Shown piece after piece: positions 1 to 10,799 of a DNA stretch of 64,000 nucleotides (its first letter is position 1; each line of letters opens with the position of its first letter). A model generated the notes under the pieces. It was not told where the DNA came from. It made no database searches and saw nothing but the letters and a program-made list of their open reading frames with translations. A program made the translations under genes and the position numbers. The stretch comes from Cyathus striatus (lineage: Eukaryota; Basidiomycota; Agaricomycetes; Agaricales; Nidulariaceae): contig JAOVFP010000010.1 of NCBI GenBank assembly GCA_025738555.1, positions 4,227,501 through 4,291,500 of the forward strand, in the 5' to 3' direction.

Positions 1-417
1 TGGACACATGAGTTGTCCATATATTCAGATGCCAATTGGGCATCAAATTCACATCGTAAGTCAATCAGCGGCTACATATTCCTATTAGGAGGAGGCGCTG
101 TTGCCTGGAGTGCAAAGAAGCAGACAACCAGTCAGTTCACGAAGATTGTAGAATATATTAGAATACTGTAGAATGATGTAGAAAGGAAATCAAGTACATA
201 GTAGATCATTCTAGCTACTTACTACATGTGCATATAAGCAGTAGAATATTCAATGCGATACTTTAGTATTTTTCTCCCTTCTTTATTGCGCCAACTGCTA
301 CAGCAAGTAATTCAGTATACACGATCTAGCCATTCATATTATTGAATAGTACAATTCAATTAAACAGTCTATAAGTATGTTTTTGACTTGGAAGGAAGGT
401 TAAAATTATACTGCAAC
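1..417. other. intergenic, upstream of F-box gene
   Basis: AT-rich stretch with no supportable coding region. It holds short near-repeats (variants of tagaatat/tagaatgatgtag around 150-190) and presumably the promoter of the gene starting at 418. No clear TATA box at a useful distance. Confidence 0.5.
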
Positions 418-2485
418 ATGGAGGGGGCACTTACTTTTGGTGTCAATCAGCCTATAAAACCAGGACGAGAAGTGTTTCCAGAACTCCCCTTTGATGTCAT
501 TTATGAAGTATACATATCCCATTTCGCCAGGTTAGCAAAGCTGAAATCTTTGTGTTTCTAGATTTGTTCAGTCCTTGCTCCAGACGACCTTCTGCGTCTT
601 TCATGGAGCAATAAAGTCATGTATAACCGATTCATGAGTAAACATTCAGAAAGTTGGTGGATTGTATCTCGAAAACATGTAGGGTGTCCAGAGCCTCCAG
701 AAGAATACCCCGAGCCCAAATGGGCATCACTCATATGTGCCGACTATTGCCAGGTATGCGCTACTTCTTCATAAATAAAGCAGATGCCAATCCACAACAG
801 GAATGTGGCAAGAAAGATTCAAGCCAACCGGAATTTGGCCTCATGGTGAATATGTGTGAAACATGCTTCAACGATCAGTAAGTGGTTTTCTGGCAGAAAG
901 TTCTGTTGCTAAGCATGTACTAGAAAATTAAGCAATGAGCAGCTTCAATCCATGTTCCCCAAACAATATAAAGAAGGCCTTCCCTACCTCGTACCAGTCC
1001 GGGGTGATACAGAAGGTGACAAATTCTATATGAAGAGAGACGTTCAAAGTTACCTTGATAAGCTTGCTCTATTGGACTCCAGAGAAATGGAGAAAGCCTT
1101 CAAAAAGAAACAGGAAGACTTCGTTAAGACCGTTGCTGAGGTTAAGAATTTTAAACACCAGATTGTTGATTTCTGAAGCAAAGTTTTTTACAGAAAAAAG
1201 CGACTACAGAAGTTGGAGCCACTCGAGAAAGCTCGAGAGGAAGAAGGAACTGTAAGTGTTGAAATGCCTACTGTCCGCATACACTACAATCCGGCATTAG
1301 AACAGATATATTTTACTTCAATGAAAGACTCAACAAGATCATCATTAAAGAGCGAATGCATCTTTTCCAGCCCACCTATGAGTTCTACCTCGAGACCCTC
1401 CCATCTCGCCAGAAGGCATATCAACCGCCTTTAATAGAGGTCTGTCATTTGGAGGAAATCACCAGGGTGCTGTGCTCCAATCCCACAATGCCTGTAGAGA
1501 AGTTCCATATGTCAGCAAATTGGTTGAATAACGTATTCGATGAGCTGCCTCGATATATTCAGCCGTGGCTGGACATCAAAACTGAATTCCTAGTTATGGA
1601 GATGCGAGAGACAGTATCGTACAGAGGCATCTTGCCCAAGGATGAAGAATTTGATGTAGACATACCAACACCACTACATGAAGGCCCGGATTACGTTCAA
1701 TATGATCCTACTGGTGCACATCTAACCAAGCTTGCAATGAGTGTCTATAGATGTCCTACCCCTCAACTATGCACTGGTGATGCTAGAAACAAGCGGGTGG
1801 TAGTTGGCTGGGATGAGGCATTTGTACACAAATGCTTCTTCCAAGATCACAGCGATGGATCAAAGTGTGAGCTCGATATTGACGATGAAGGAGCCCGGGT
1901 AGCCAGAGGTCTCATAAATTTAGCCGGACTTGATCCAAAACGTCAAACGCCTCTAGCTATGGACAGGCGTGGAATGAAGGTTATCTGCCTCAAGTGCGCA
2001 CCTTTGGACTATTCGGACAACATCATGCAAAGGAGAATTGCTCATAGCTGGCGCTCTGCGGTACATCCTTTATTCAATACGACAGCATAGTACTGATTCG
2101 ATGGCCTATAGATTGAACACGCTGTCTCTGACTCTCACCGTGTAGAGTGGAAGCTCCTGACTGATTCAGAAACAAAGGGACTTGAGTATGAAGGTGAAGA
2201 CTTGGCTGCCTCAGAAAGCTGCTGGACCTGCAACCATTGCTTTGACCTCGCTGAACGGGATGAGTGGTGTACTAAAGAAGAAGTTCTAACCCATCTGGTA
2301 TCAGTGTAAGCCATGCACTTCCAGCTCCGTCATGAATAACAACACTAACTTCAATTTGTAGCCATAACGTCACGGAACCAAAGATGCAGAAGGATTATTT
2401 CATCTATGAAAGCCTGAGGAAGAGCCAGGAGCCAACTGCCGTATTTTTGGAGATAAAGTCTGAAGAGAGCGAAGATGATCTTTGA
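418..2485 (+). CDS. F-box protein with Cys-rich (zinc-type) segment
   Basis: Spliced gene. The start codon at 418 is followed by an N-terminal F-box: ELPFDVIYE runs, after an intron (GAA|gtatac...tttctag), into ICSVLAPDDLLRLSWSNK. Next come EPPEEYPEPKWASLICADYC and, after a second intron, paired cysteines (YCQECGKK ... MCETCF), the layout seen in many Agaricomycete F-box proteins. A long exon around 1356-2090 carries most of the C-terminal part; the protein ends EESEDDL at 2483-2485. F-box proteins are adaptors of SCF ubiquitin ligases, recruiting substrates to Skp1/Cullin1. The substrate cannot be told from sequence. At least five exons; inner boundaries between 890 and 1360 were not all resolved. 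Confidence 0.75.
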
Positions 2486-2785
2486 TTCAAGTAGCAAGTT
2501 TTGAAAACCGGTAGATACTGTGCGAAGCATGGGTTTGTTAGTATGTGATTTAAATAAGTAAATGCACGAAATGTAATCTTGCTAGTGCCTATAAGGGAGA
2601 TGATTCTAAGGTGCTATCGAGATAATCAAGACGGGGAATACAAATGTTATATATTTGGATGTTTATGCTACAATGGTCAGTATGTATTTCGTTCCAATGA
2701 TTACTTCCTTTCTTCAATTACACTGATATCCCTAAGCGTCACTTGGGAGATCTGGAAGCGGGAAATCATTCTCCATATGCTCGGT

Positions 2786-3828
2786 CTATACAGTACCAGC
2801 ATCAGTTACTTCCGCGATGTGAGATTGGAACAACTGTGAACTCACGTAGTGCCTAAAATGAACCTTCTTCCCAGCATTATCAATCTCCAGCACCTCATCC
2901 GCTGTCAAGAGCCCCTCAGGCAGCCTGGAAACCTCGGCAAGCCATGCAATTCTTTTAGGATTCCCACTTGCTGTCACAGCCACTACTCCCTTGGCACGTG
3001 TCCAGAGAAGTAGAACTGCAGCCGGATCTATAGGCTTTCCAGTGGATTGTGAGAGGCGAGAAGCAATGCGTTCGAGAATGGGTTTAAGCGGACCACCAGT
3101 AGGATGTCTGAGTACTGGGGTAAGGGGACCATAGGATTCGGTGACGATGCCGTGTTTCGCCTGAAGTTCGAGAACAGGTTGCAGGTGCTCCAGTACGTAG
3201 GGGTGGAACTCGAGCTGCACCTGGTGTTAGCGGATACCGCTGAAATAAAACGAATGGTTTACATACCTGATTCACGGAGGGCTTGTATTTGGTTCCATCC
3301 AAAACGGCCTCGAGATCCTGTGGACGGAAGTTGCTCACGCCAATGCTCTTAAGCTTGCCTTCGTCTTTAAGATCCTCAAGGACTTTCCAGAATTCCTTAA
3401 GTTTACCAGGTTCCGCCACGTAAGGGCTGTGGACGAGGTAGAGGTCCGGAACAAAACCAAGGCGCTTGAGGGATCCTTCTACTGATTCGCGAACCTGGGA
3501 AATAGGGACAGGCTTTTCATCTGGCAGAGAAGAAACTAGACGCAGCAGCAGTCAGATACCTGTAGATACTCGATTCAACGATGTAGAAATACCAACTTTT
3601 GCTCGTGACGAAAATATCGTCCTTCTTCAACCCAGCTTTCTTAATTGCTTCTCCAGTCTCAGTCTCGTTCTGATATGACTGCGCTGTATCGATGTGTATG
3701 ATTCCATCCTGTAAGGCCTTAGATCCGCTTTCGATAGCGGTTTTCTGTGCGTTTCCGGTACCATTTCCCCATGCGAGCCAGGGAATAGCGGTTCCGTCAT
3801 TGAGCTTGAATGTTTGAATGCTGGTCAT
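2786..3828 (-). CDS. aldo-keto reductase (AKR superfamily)
   Basis: NAD(P)H-dependent carbonyl reductase of the (beta/alpha)8-barrel AKR fold. It begins MTSIQTFKLNDGTAIPWLAWG. The catalytic tetrad is visible: Asp and Tyr in HIDTAQSYQNE, Lys in IFVTSK, His in YLVHSP. Later segments include KLKSIGVSNF, then after an intron QLEFHPYVLEHLQP and the cofactor-binding region (KGVVAVTASGNPKR). Three or four exons; introns near 3540-3596 and 3222-3265. The C-terminus is uncertain: after HFRHY a GT donor could splice straight to a stop codon, otherwise the frame reads on to 2786. A second AKR lies at 34356-35711 but is not an adjacent duplicate. Substrate unknown. Confidence 0.85.
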
Positions 3829-4327
3829 GATATCAGCTGAAGTGGGTGAGATAGAAGAGGATGGGTGGGATTCGTACTCTTATCCATTATGGATTGCGAA
3901 CGAATGATGTCAGATTGTACGTCCGACTTTTGTCCGACTCCCAGAGCACTTTCCTCCGCTCAAAGTTAAAGTAGATCCTTGGGTGTCAGCTGGGAGCCCG
4001 GAGAGCAGTTGACTGAAGCGTGAGAATTGATTACGCAATATCCCGCTTGGGACGTATATAAAACATCACAATAATTCTCTACCTGAAAGCTGAGCGCTGA
4101 CGCGTTACCGCTTCGCATACATGCCAGGCACTTGGCGCGTCCATGAACGCTGACATCGTGGCTCGAACACCCCCAATGGCTCACCGGTTACCTGCTTGGT
4201 ATGTCCATAACTTTTGAAACTCCAGAACTAGAAATAAGTGAGTAAATAAGCAATAAAAATACATCCAAAGATATTATATGGTCAAAGCCAGATCCAATTT
4301 CCTACCAGTTTTTGTAGTACAGCTCCA
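3829..4327. other. intergenic between AKR and DUF6533 gene
   Basis: About 500 bp holding the upstream region of the minus-strand AKR and the 3' flank of the DUF6533 gene. A tatataaa stretch lies near 4053. No gene signal seen. Confidence 0.5.
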
Positions 4328-5841
4328 TCAATCGCTCTCTTCACTGTCTGGCATACTCCCCTCCCCAAACCATGTCGCATCACCGCCCCATCTACTTACT
4401 CTCGCCGTAGCAAACACCAGTTCACCCACAGGTATTGTCCCCTCACGAACATCTGCGCTGACCATATTTTTGGCTGCTTCTCGTCGAAGACGTAGAAGCG
4501 TTCTAGCGGAGAGGATGGAATGCAAAGACCGTTGTAGTCTGCGGATGAAGATGAGAGAGAGCATGATAATAGAATTTAAAGTGGTACTCACGATGTAACG
4601 AGGTTCGCATATTCGCGCTAATAACAGTTGATATCAGGCGACATATTTAAGACGAGAAGATATATACGTACTATATGCAAGAATAAAACGACCACGTTCA
4701 CCAGCGAAATTGCGGTGAGCACTGCATAATAGAGTATACCATCTTGATAGAAGGTATAAACGAACGACGATGAGCCTCGCCGTACTGTGATAATGATTAA
4801 ATCGACGCCGACGAGCAGACCCAGAGACATAGCTAACGTACAGTGCTGGATACCCTTCCAGATAGTCATAGCAAGTAAAACTATGCCAGGCTATAAATTC
4901 TATTCGTTCTTCGCTCTGAACAAGCAAAAATAACTCACTGGACTCCAATACGACCAACACCAAAAAGTCAACATACACAATATTTGTGCCCGCTTCCGGA
5001 AAGCAGCCGGGGATAGAGGGTGATATATCGTCCATTGCAATAACTTCCGATACAGTCAGCACCTAACCATTGGATAGGAATGCATAACTTACATGTCTGC
5101 GACCCATGGAACTTGACAAATCCCACCGCTGAACTAACAAGGGCAGAAATGGCAATAAATATGAGAAATATGCCGACTGTACGGTGCCGTTGGTAAAGAG
5201 CCCATATTCGAATGAGTAAGATGACTGCGGAATCAACTGTGAGATGAAAGTCGGAACGAGATAAGAGAATTGTCTAACCTTCAGCCACAACAATTCCGAT
5301 GATAATAAGCCCTGGAGATTAAAATTGAACAAGGTGTGCAATATACGATAGACGATAACTCACATCCCGTTACGCGGAATAAAGAAACGCACTTATTTGC
5401 AGATAGATGATATCCAATTTGATCTGCACCCAATACATGAGAATAATGGCACAACAGAAATTCAGAATAAACATACGATAAAGTGTTAAAATAGAGTCGA
5501 CAAACGCCGGATACCGCGTCAAGAAGAACAGCACTTTCCCCAGATTCCATGATCCGTTCCATGTGTACTTGATTTCGTCCGGCAGAGTGATCAAATAGTC
5601 TATAATCTGCAATCACATTAGAAAAGTTATAGACAACAGAAAAGGAATGATATTACAAGAAGCGCAGTCCCAGAAACTTTACAGCTCCGTAATCAGTTCC
5701 ATAGCCAAAATATAGCGAGGTAGGTTCATACCATGAAGATACTGCATGTCCTCACTTCAGCATCCGAAAGAACATGAAAACATAAAAACACACCGTGACC
5801 GTCTGCAACTTATACAGCGACTCGATAGTAGAGGCATCCAT
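4328..5841 (-). CDS. DUF6533-family seven-helix membrane protein
   Basis: Heavily spliced gene on the minus strand. Exon 1 starts MDASTIESLYKLQTVT. After an intron and two short exons comes the DUF6533 signature (ALLIIDYLITLPDEIKYTW, then KVLFFLTRYPAF). Further exons give hydrophobic helices: WLIIIGIVVAE, VILLIRIWALYQRHRTVGIF, LIFIAISALVSSAVGFV and others down to a soluble tail ending GSMPDSEESD. All joins I tested (for example TGG across GGA T|gtgagt...ctccag|GG) keep phase. DUF6533 proteins are abundant in mushroom genomes, sit in membranes and have no established role. A decayed partial copy of this gene's middle lies at about 8470-8795. Confidence 0.75.
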
Positions 5842-5910
5842 CCAAAAGATATAAAGTATGCAAGAACAAAATAAAAGCAGGATCCATCCCAGCCCGCAGT
5901 CATATGCCCT

Positions 5911-6240
5911 TCATAACGTGTCGAGGACATCCCTGTCCGCCTCGATCTCTAAGGTAGCCAGCGCCACAGTGATATTCGCATCAGGATAGGGTGCCTAGAT
6001 ATGATTGGAGGAGATAGAGAGAAGCTGACATACTAAATGAAACTCCACAGTGGTTTCACAGTGGCCGAGAACTGAGAAATCCGAAAGTGTTGAGAAAAGT
6101 CGCGCGTAGAGTCGCGGCGTTGTGAGGATTTTCGGTCCTATGATCCGGGGCGCTCGAGGGACGGGGTTATAAATTATAATACTCGCCGCTCTGCGCTTCT
6201 GCGCTACTCCCCGGAAACTCTTGCATAAAATACTGCACAA
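5911..6240 (-). CDS. small unknown gene, 5' end unresolved
   Basis: Two phase-consistent exons on the minus strand. The upstream one carries TTPRLYARLFSTLSDFSVL and ends in VEFHL. A clean intron (TTA|gtatgtc ... atatctag) follows, then APYPDANITVALATLEIE and a stop at 5911-5913. The reading looks protein-like, but I found no ATG in frame in the first exon. The true start must lie in an exon upstream of 6240, or the gene is broken. I do not recognise the family. It ends only 70 bp upstream of the DUF6533 start codon on the same strand. Confidence 0.35.
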
Positions 6241-7366
6241 AGATCTGAAAACGAAGCTGTTACTTTATATTAATTAGAAAAAGAGCAATAGTGCTGCTTA
6301 TGAACGACCAAAACCGTTCATTTTTCAAAGCAATTATTGAAAGTCGATTGCAACAAGTTTGCAAGTGACAAATCCGAGCCAGCTGATCTGCATCTGCCAG
6401 CTTACTTATCCCCAGCTAACAGTCGAACAATACAAAGCTCCAACCACCCTCGGGCCTAAGGGGCGAAGACTGATAAAGATAATTTGAAGATACTTAATAG
6501 AAGCAGACACCGAGACGTTTCATCATGACGTGCGACCTGCGATACGGCGTCGTCAACAACCACGGCCATCCACGGTGAGACACTACACCAAACATCGAGA
6601 ATACTTACATACCTTCCACAAACAAGGGAGGGTAGGTTTAAACGAGTAGGTATCACTTTTCACAGCTAAAAAACCGATGTAATATATATCCTATCCGATA
6701 TCTTTATATGTCGTGCAGATGGCTGATCATGCGTGCTAGAGAGCGATGAGAGAGATACGGCAGACATTCTTCAGGAAGCTCATCGCTCTTCTACCAAATT
6801 TCTCAAAGATATAATAGAATGACTTCGCGAACTTCTTTTCCCGCGTCGTACGACTCCCAGCTCAAGGCTAAGTTCCATGATGGTTGTAAATGGACCTGTG
6901 AGGAAGTTCACGCTTTCGGGTTTTAAGATATCCATTACAAGGGTCATTGTTTCTCCAACTTCCGGTCACGACTCGCGAGCACTTTGAAGTAATTGCTGGC
7001 TCAGTAGTTTCAGTAAGTGTACTCGGTAGTCTGCAACATCTTGGAGCCAAGTTAAGAGGAGAATTGAGCACTAGGAAAAGAACGTAGGGAAGTGTATGCT
7101 CAACAGATGAAACCGAGAGAGAAGAGGAGAATGTACCAGATCGCGGCCCCAAACTGGCCCCAAATGCACCAGACGGAGCAGAATTAAGAATTCTCACGAT
7201 GTTATGTCAGGTGGTACACTTACAAGCTGTAAGTACAAGATTGGCACAAGACTACATAGCTGGAACGATTACAACTTAAACAATACAATACCATCACGTA
7301 CGGTAATAAAAGTGAAACGCAACGTCCGAAGAGAATAATAAGTAACAATAAAATCCCAATAGCACC
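6241..7366. other. intergenic, AT-rich
   Basis: No convincing coding region. The part at 6640-6770, containing ctttatatgtcgtgcagatgg and a purine-rich gag tract, recurs in diverged form at 9165-9310. It belongs to the same duplicated block as the DUF6533 relic. Confidence 0.5.
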
Positions 7367-7993
7367 TTAACCTGTAGTCACCATCGTACCGCCAACAATA
7401 CCACCCGCCATCGCCTTCAGTGAAATCAAAAACCTCGAGTCTTCGTTCAAGCCCGCACTGGCAATAAATCCAGGAAGGAACCCTGCTACCGAGCCCACGC
7501 CCCACGTAACCGCACAAATTACAATTTTCCACTCCGTGAGACTGAAATATCTTTGAATGATGGCTGTGAGCGGGCAAATGCCACATCCAAGTGTCCCCGA
7601 GATGACAGAGCCTATGAGCGCAACCTTATGGAAAGGTGTGGACCTCCTGTGGAGTACGATGTCATGAAGAACATCCATCACGGCGGCAACATGTATGCAT
7701 ATCAAGCCAACCGTTAGTACCATTCTCATGTGTTGGAGGGGCAATGATCTACTAACAGCTCGGCGAGGGCAACTCCGAAAAAGAACACGAAGAAAGGCAT
7801 CGTGGAGTCTGCTACGACCGTTCAAAAAAGCGAATAAAAATCTCTTCATGTAGGACGGACTGGTAGGAGAACGGATATGATTTGTCTTACAGAATCTATT
7901 TGAAAGGTCAAGGGTTAAATACAAATGAGAAGATGAATTCACTGTGTCGTTCCGTATCACTTCCTTGAGGGTATGGCAACCAGACGATTGCAC
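7367..7993 (-). CDS. hypothetical small membrane protein
   Basis: One open frame whose C-terminal two thirds read as a membrane protein with three or four helices: VLTVGLICIHVAAVMDVL, VALIGSVISGTLGCGICPL, IVICAVTWGVGSVAGFL, ending GGIVGGTMVTTG. The N-terminal part up to about residue 60 is less protein-like and may include an intron near 7750-7790. The true start could be the methionine of MKRFLFAF or of MRMVLTV. Family not recognised. Confidence 0.45.
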   Translation of the reverse strand: MQSSGCHTLKEVIRNDTVNSSSHLYLTLDLSNRFCKTNHIRSPTSPSYMKRFLFAFLNGRSRLHDAFLRVLFRSCPRRAVSRSLPLQHMRMVLTVGLICIHVAAVMDVLHDIVLHRRSTPFHKVALIGSVISGTLGCGICPLTAIIQRYFSLTEWKIVICAVTWGVGSVAGFLPGFIASAGLNEDSRFLISLKAMAGGIVGGTMVTTG

Positions 7994-8469
7994 GTCGCTA
8001 TAAAAGCTTCAACGATGCGAATGGAAGGGAAGCTGAAAGGGTGTCAAAAAATCTAATGAGTACGTGACCGCTGTGCAACCTATACAGCAGCCTGAAATTT
8101 TAAGAATTTGGGCGTAACAGGACCCTACTGCTCCAGCCAGCAGAGGCATGGAACCGGGAACCCATTCGCATTGTACTCTAGGTTTTGGCGTGACTGTAAG
8201 GCAAGGAAATAAAAAAAAGGAAGGCAGCGCGGACGAACCGGTCAAATACAAATGATTGAGGAGCTTCAGCACAGGTTTACCTGCAGCCACAAGCTAGTCT
8301 GACAAATTTTCTTTGGGAACATATTGCTATAAGCCTACTTATGAGCGATGGAACATCCAACGTCAAGCTACGCGTCATATCTATCATGGATAGGACACTT
8401 CCGGATATCAAATTATGAGTGTGTGATGAAATTGCAACGAGATAAGATACTGTTGCATATCATTCAGCG

Positions 8470-8795
8470 ATGACGATTCCGATGACAATAAGCCCTGAAG
8501 AATAAAATTGAAGAGGGTGTGCGATATAAGAGAGATGATAACTCACGTCTCATTACGCGGAACAATGAAACGCACATTTTTGCAATCCAATTTGATCTGC
8601 ATCCAACGAGATTAAGTAGTGGCCAACAAAAATCCAGAATAACTTACAAAGTGCTGAAACAGAGTCGACGAACGCCGAATACCGCGTCAGGAAGAATATG
8701 ATCCGTTCATGTGTACTTGATTTCGTTCGGCAGAGTGATCAAATAGTCTATAATCTGTAATCACACTAGAGAGGTTGTAGACAACAGAGAAGGAA
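8470..8795 (-). pseudogene. decayed fragment of a DUF6533 gene
   Basis: This stretch aligns over its length with 5285-5640 of the DUF6533 gene. Shared blocks include ttccgatga(c/t)aataagccctg, gtgtacttgatttcgt(c/t)cgg and gagtgatcaaatagtctata. It carries many substitutions and internal deletions: most of the segment encoding KVLFFLTRYPAF is lost, and the start and later exons are missing. No usable reading frame remains. The order of matches is collinear with a second matching stretch at 9165-9310 (source 6640-6770), so a block of more than 1 kb was probably copied and then eroded. Confidence 0.7.
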
Positions 8796-9409
8796 CGGTG
8801 GTAAGCAATAAAAACAAATACCCAGACATCTCTCCACGACGTTCTTCCACAGCGAAACTCTACTGAACGCCAAGCATCGAACAGAACACATACCTAGAGT
8901 CCACAACCATCTCAAAAGATCACCACCAAAAACGGGATCAATCCAATTCATTTTTCGTGCGCGTACATGCGTACAATCGTACAATCGTACTGTTGATCCT
9001 ACGTTCCAATCCAAAAAGGCATTAATCAAACGAAGAAAAGAATAAACCAAGAGACCAGCCAGCAAATACGCGAGTTGAGTCGCGTGTGTGGTGAGAGTCA
9101 TGGTATAACACACTTGTCGTGTGTTAGTGAAGCCTGGTGGGGGTGGGAGGAGGGGGTGGGTGGGTCTAAAGGTGTAGGTATCATAGCTAAAAACAAAAGT
9201 AATATATATCTTATCTTAATCTTTATATGTCGTGCGGATTGCTAGAAGTACAGTAGGTCTGCGAGTTGAAGTGCAGATGGCTGGTCGTGCGTGCTAGAGA
9301 GAGAGAGAGAGATGAAAAGACAACCGAGATAAAAAAGGAAGTGTTTTAGAGTCCAGAGGTACAATTTTGATGGGGTAATAATGAGTACACAGATTAGGGA
9401 GAGGACGGA
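8796..9409. other. intergenic with possible orphan 5' exon
   Basis: A minus-strand frame from 9101 down starts MTLTTHATQLAYLLAGLLVY, contains one membrane helix and ends at a plausible donor near 8895. Downstream lies only the DUF6533 relic, so it may be an orphan first exon. Short direct repeats (cgtacaat) occur near 8970-8990, a GA run at 9296-9312, and duplicated flank at 9165-9310. Confidence 0.3.
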
Positions 9410-10799
9410 TCAGACGATATCCCATAGATCCTCGAGGGCGCAACAGAACTATAAGAAAGGCGTCAGAATATAGCGACGGATGAGACGAAAGCAACGCACC
9501 TTCCCGCAAGCAACACTAGCACTCAACGGATAATCGCTAATACCAATCTTCTCATCCACCCACTGGTCGGCAAAGTCGTCTCTTCCGCGCGCCATAGCGC
9601 CAACGAACACTGCGATGTTGTGCGTTGTAGGCAAGGTAGGGAGGTACCGGGACAGCCGTTGTACGGGTGCGTCACCGGAGAGGGCTATTAGATATAAGTA
9701 GCTGTAGACGATCGCTAAAGGGAGGGGGCTGCATACTGATTTTGATGGTGTTGGGGGGTAGGTGATCCGTTATAGGGTTTTTGACAACCTTGAGTAGTTT
9801 TTCGGGGCCATTGACGCCACGAATGGAGAGTTTGTGAAGGAGTTGGACTGCGATTAAAATAGATCAGCCAGGAGAGCGAGATAACGACGAAAGGGAGTTG
9901 CTCACCCATCAAGCCGCTGAATCTCTTGAACGTTCTCGGAATCCTGACATGGGGATTGACCTCGATTAGAACGTTCCTCGCAGTGTGGATGTAGACTTGT
10001 AAAAGGCCGGCCTTGTTGAGCGGAGAGTCAAGAAGGGTCAATAGGCACTGCAATAGATAAACGACGACGATCAGCGATCTGGAGACTTATCAGCGATAAA
10101 ACGGACCTGGTGAGTGATATCTGGCCTAGCATCGGCAATGTCCCTGCCGGTTTTCGCCAAAATACCCTGATGATCGTCGCAGTTGAGCAAAGTGTACTTG
10201 ACCTCGCCCTCCTTTCCATTTCTGCCCTTGCCCCCACTGCTTATCCTATAAGCCTCCAAGCAGGCCTGTTCGAGGATAACATAAAGCTTGCGATCATTTT
10301 TGCGTGCGACCTGAGCTTGAACGGGAAGCATAGAGGGATTGGCGACAACAGGATTGGGGCCAGCGGGGTTGGAAACGATTTTGCGTGTCTTGGAAGCAGG
10401 CAGTGGACGAGTGGGACGGTCGTTGTCGGCAGGGGAAAGAGCAGAGTTTGTATCTGACATTTTGAGGACAGGTTGTGGAGATGCAATAGGAAGTGGTGTA
10501 GGCTCTTCTTCCCGATCGACATTTTCTATTTGTTGATGCGCGTGCTCGTACTTTGTCCCATCCGGGTCTTCCACATCCTCTGCGTCCACCTGCATCCCCC
10601 CGTCTTCGCTGTCGCTGCTCGTGTGTCCTGGGCTCTTTTGTCGTCGTCGTTGCGTCGGGCGCTCGCCTGGTGTACTTTTAGGGCGGGGTGGGGGAATGAT
10701 GCCGCGGGGAGTAGTGGTGGTGGAGATGGAGGGCGAGCGGTCAGTGTTGTCGATGGAGCCTGAATGTCTGCGACGGCGGAGGGGGACGGTGGTGGGCAT
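9410..10799 (-). CDS. EMG1: rRNA pseudouridine N1-methyltransferase Emg1/Nep1
   Basis: SPOUT-class methyltransferase that methylates a pseudouridine in 18S rRNA and is needed for 40S subunit assembly in the nucleolus. Diagnostic stretches in order: [31 protein letters not shown] (exon 1 ends here at 10107), [95 protein letters not shown]. The last exon gives [12 protein letters not shown] and a stop at 9410-9412. At least five exons. Unusually, about 170 residues of low-complexity, Pro/Ser/Arg-rich sequence precede the catalytic domain, whereas the family is typically about 250 residues in all. An internal methionine (KMSDTNS) about 110 residues in is an alternative start. Confidence 0.93.

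Noticed and set aside
5690..5745. Minus-strand text WYEPTSLYFGYG resembling an exon of a DUF6533 protein
   Set aside because: Phase fails at both ends. Treating it as an intron (gtatga...aaag) restores the family sequence, so it is intronic.
8060..8095. Similarity of gtgaccgctgtgcaacctatacagcag to exon 1 of the DUF6533 gene (5795-5825)
   Set aside because: Short, with several mismatches and in the wrong order relative to the other relic matches; may be chance.
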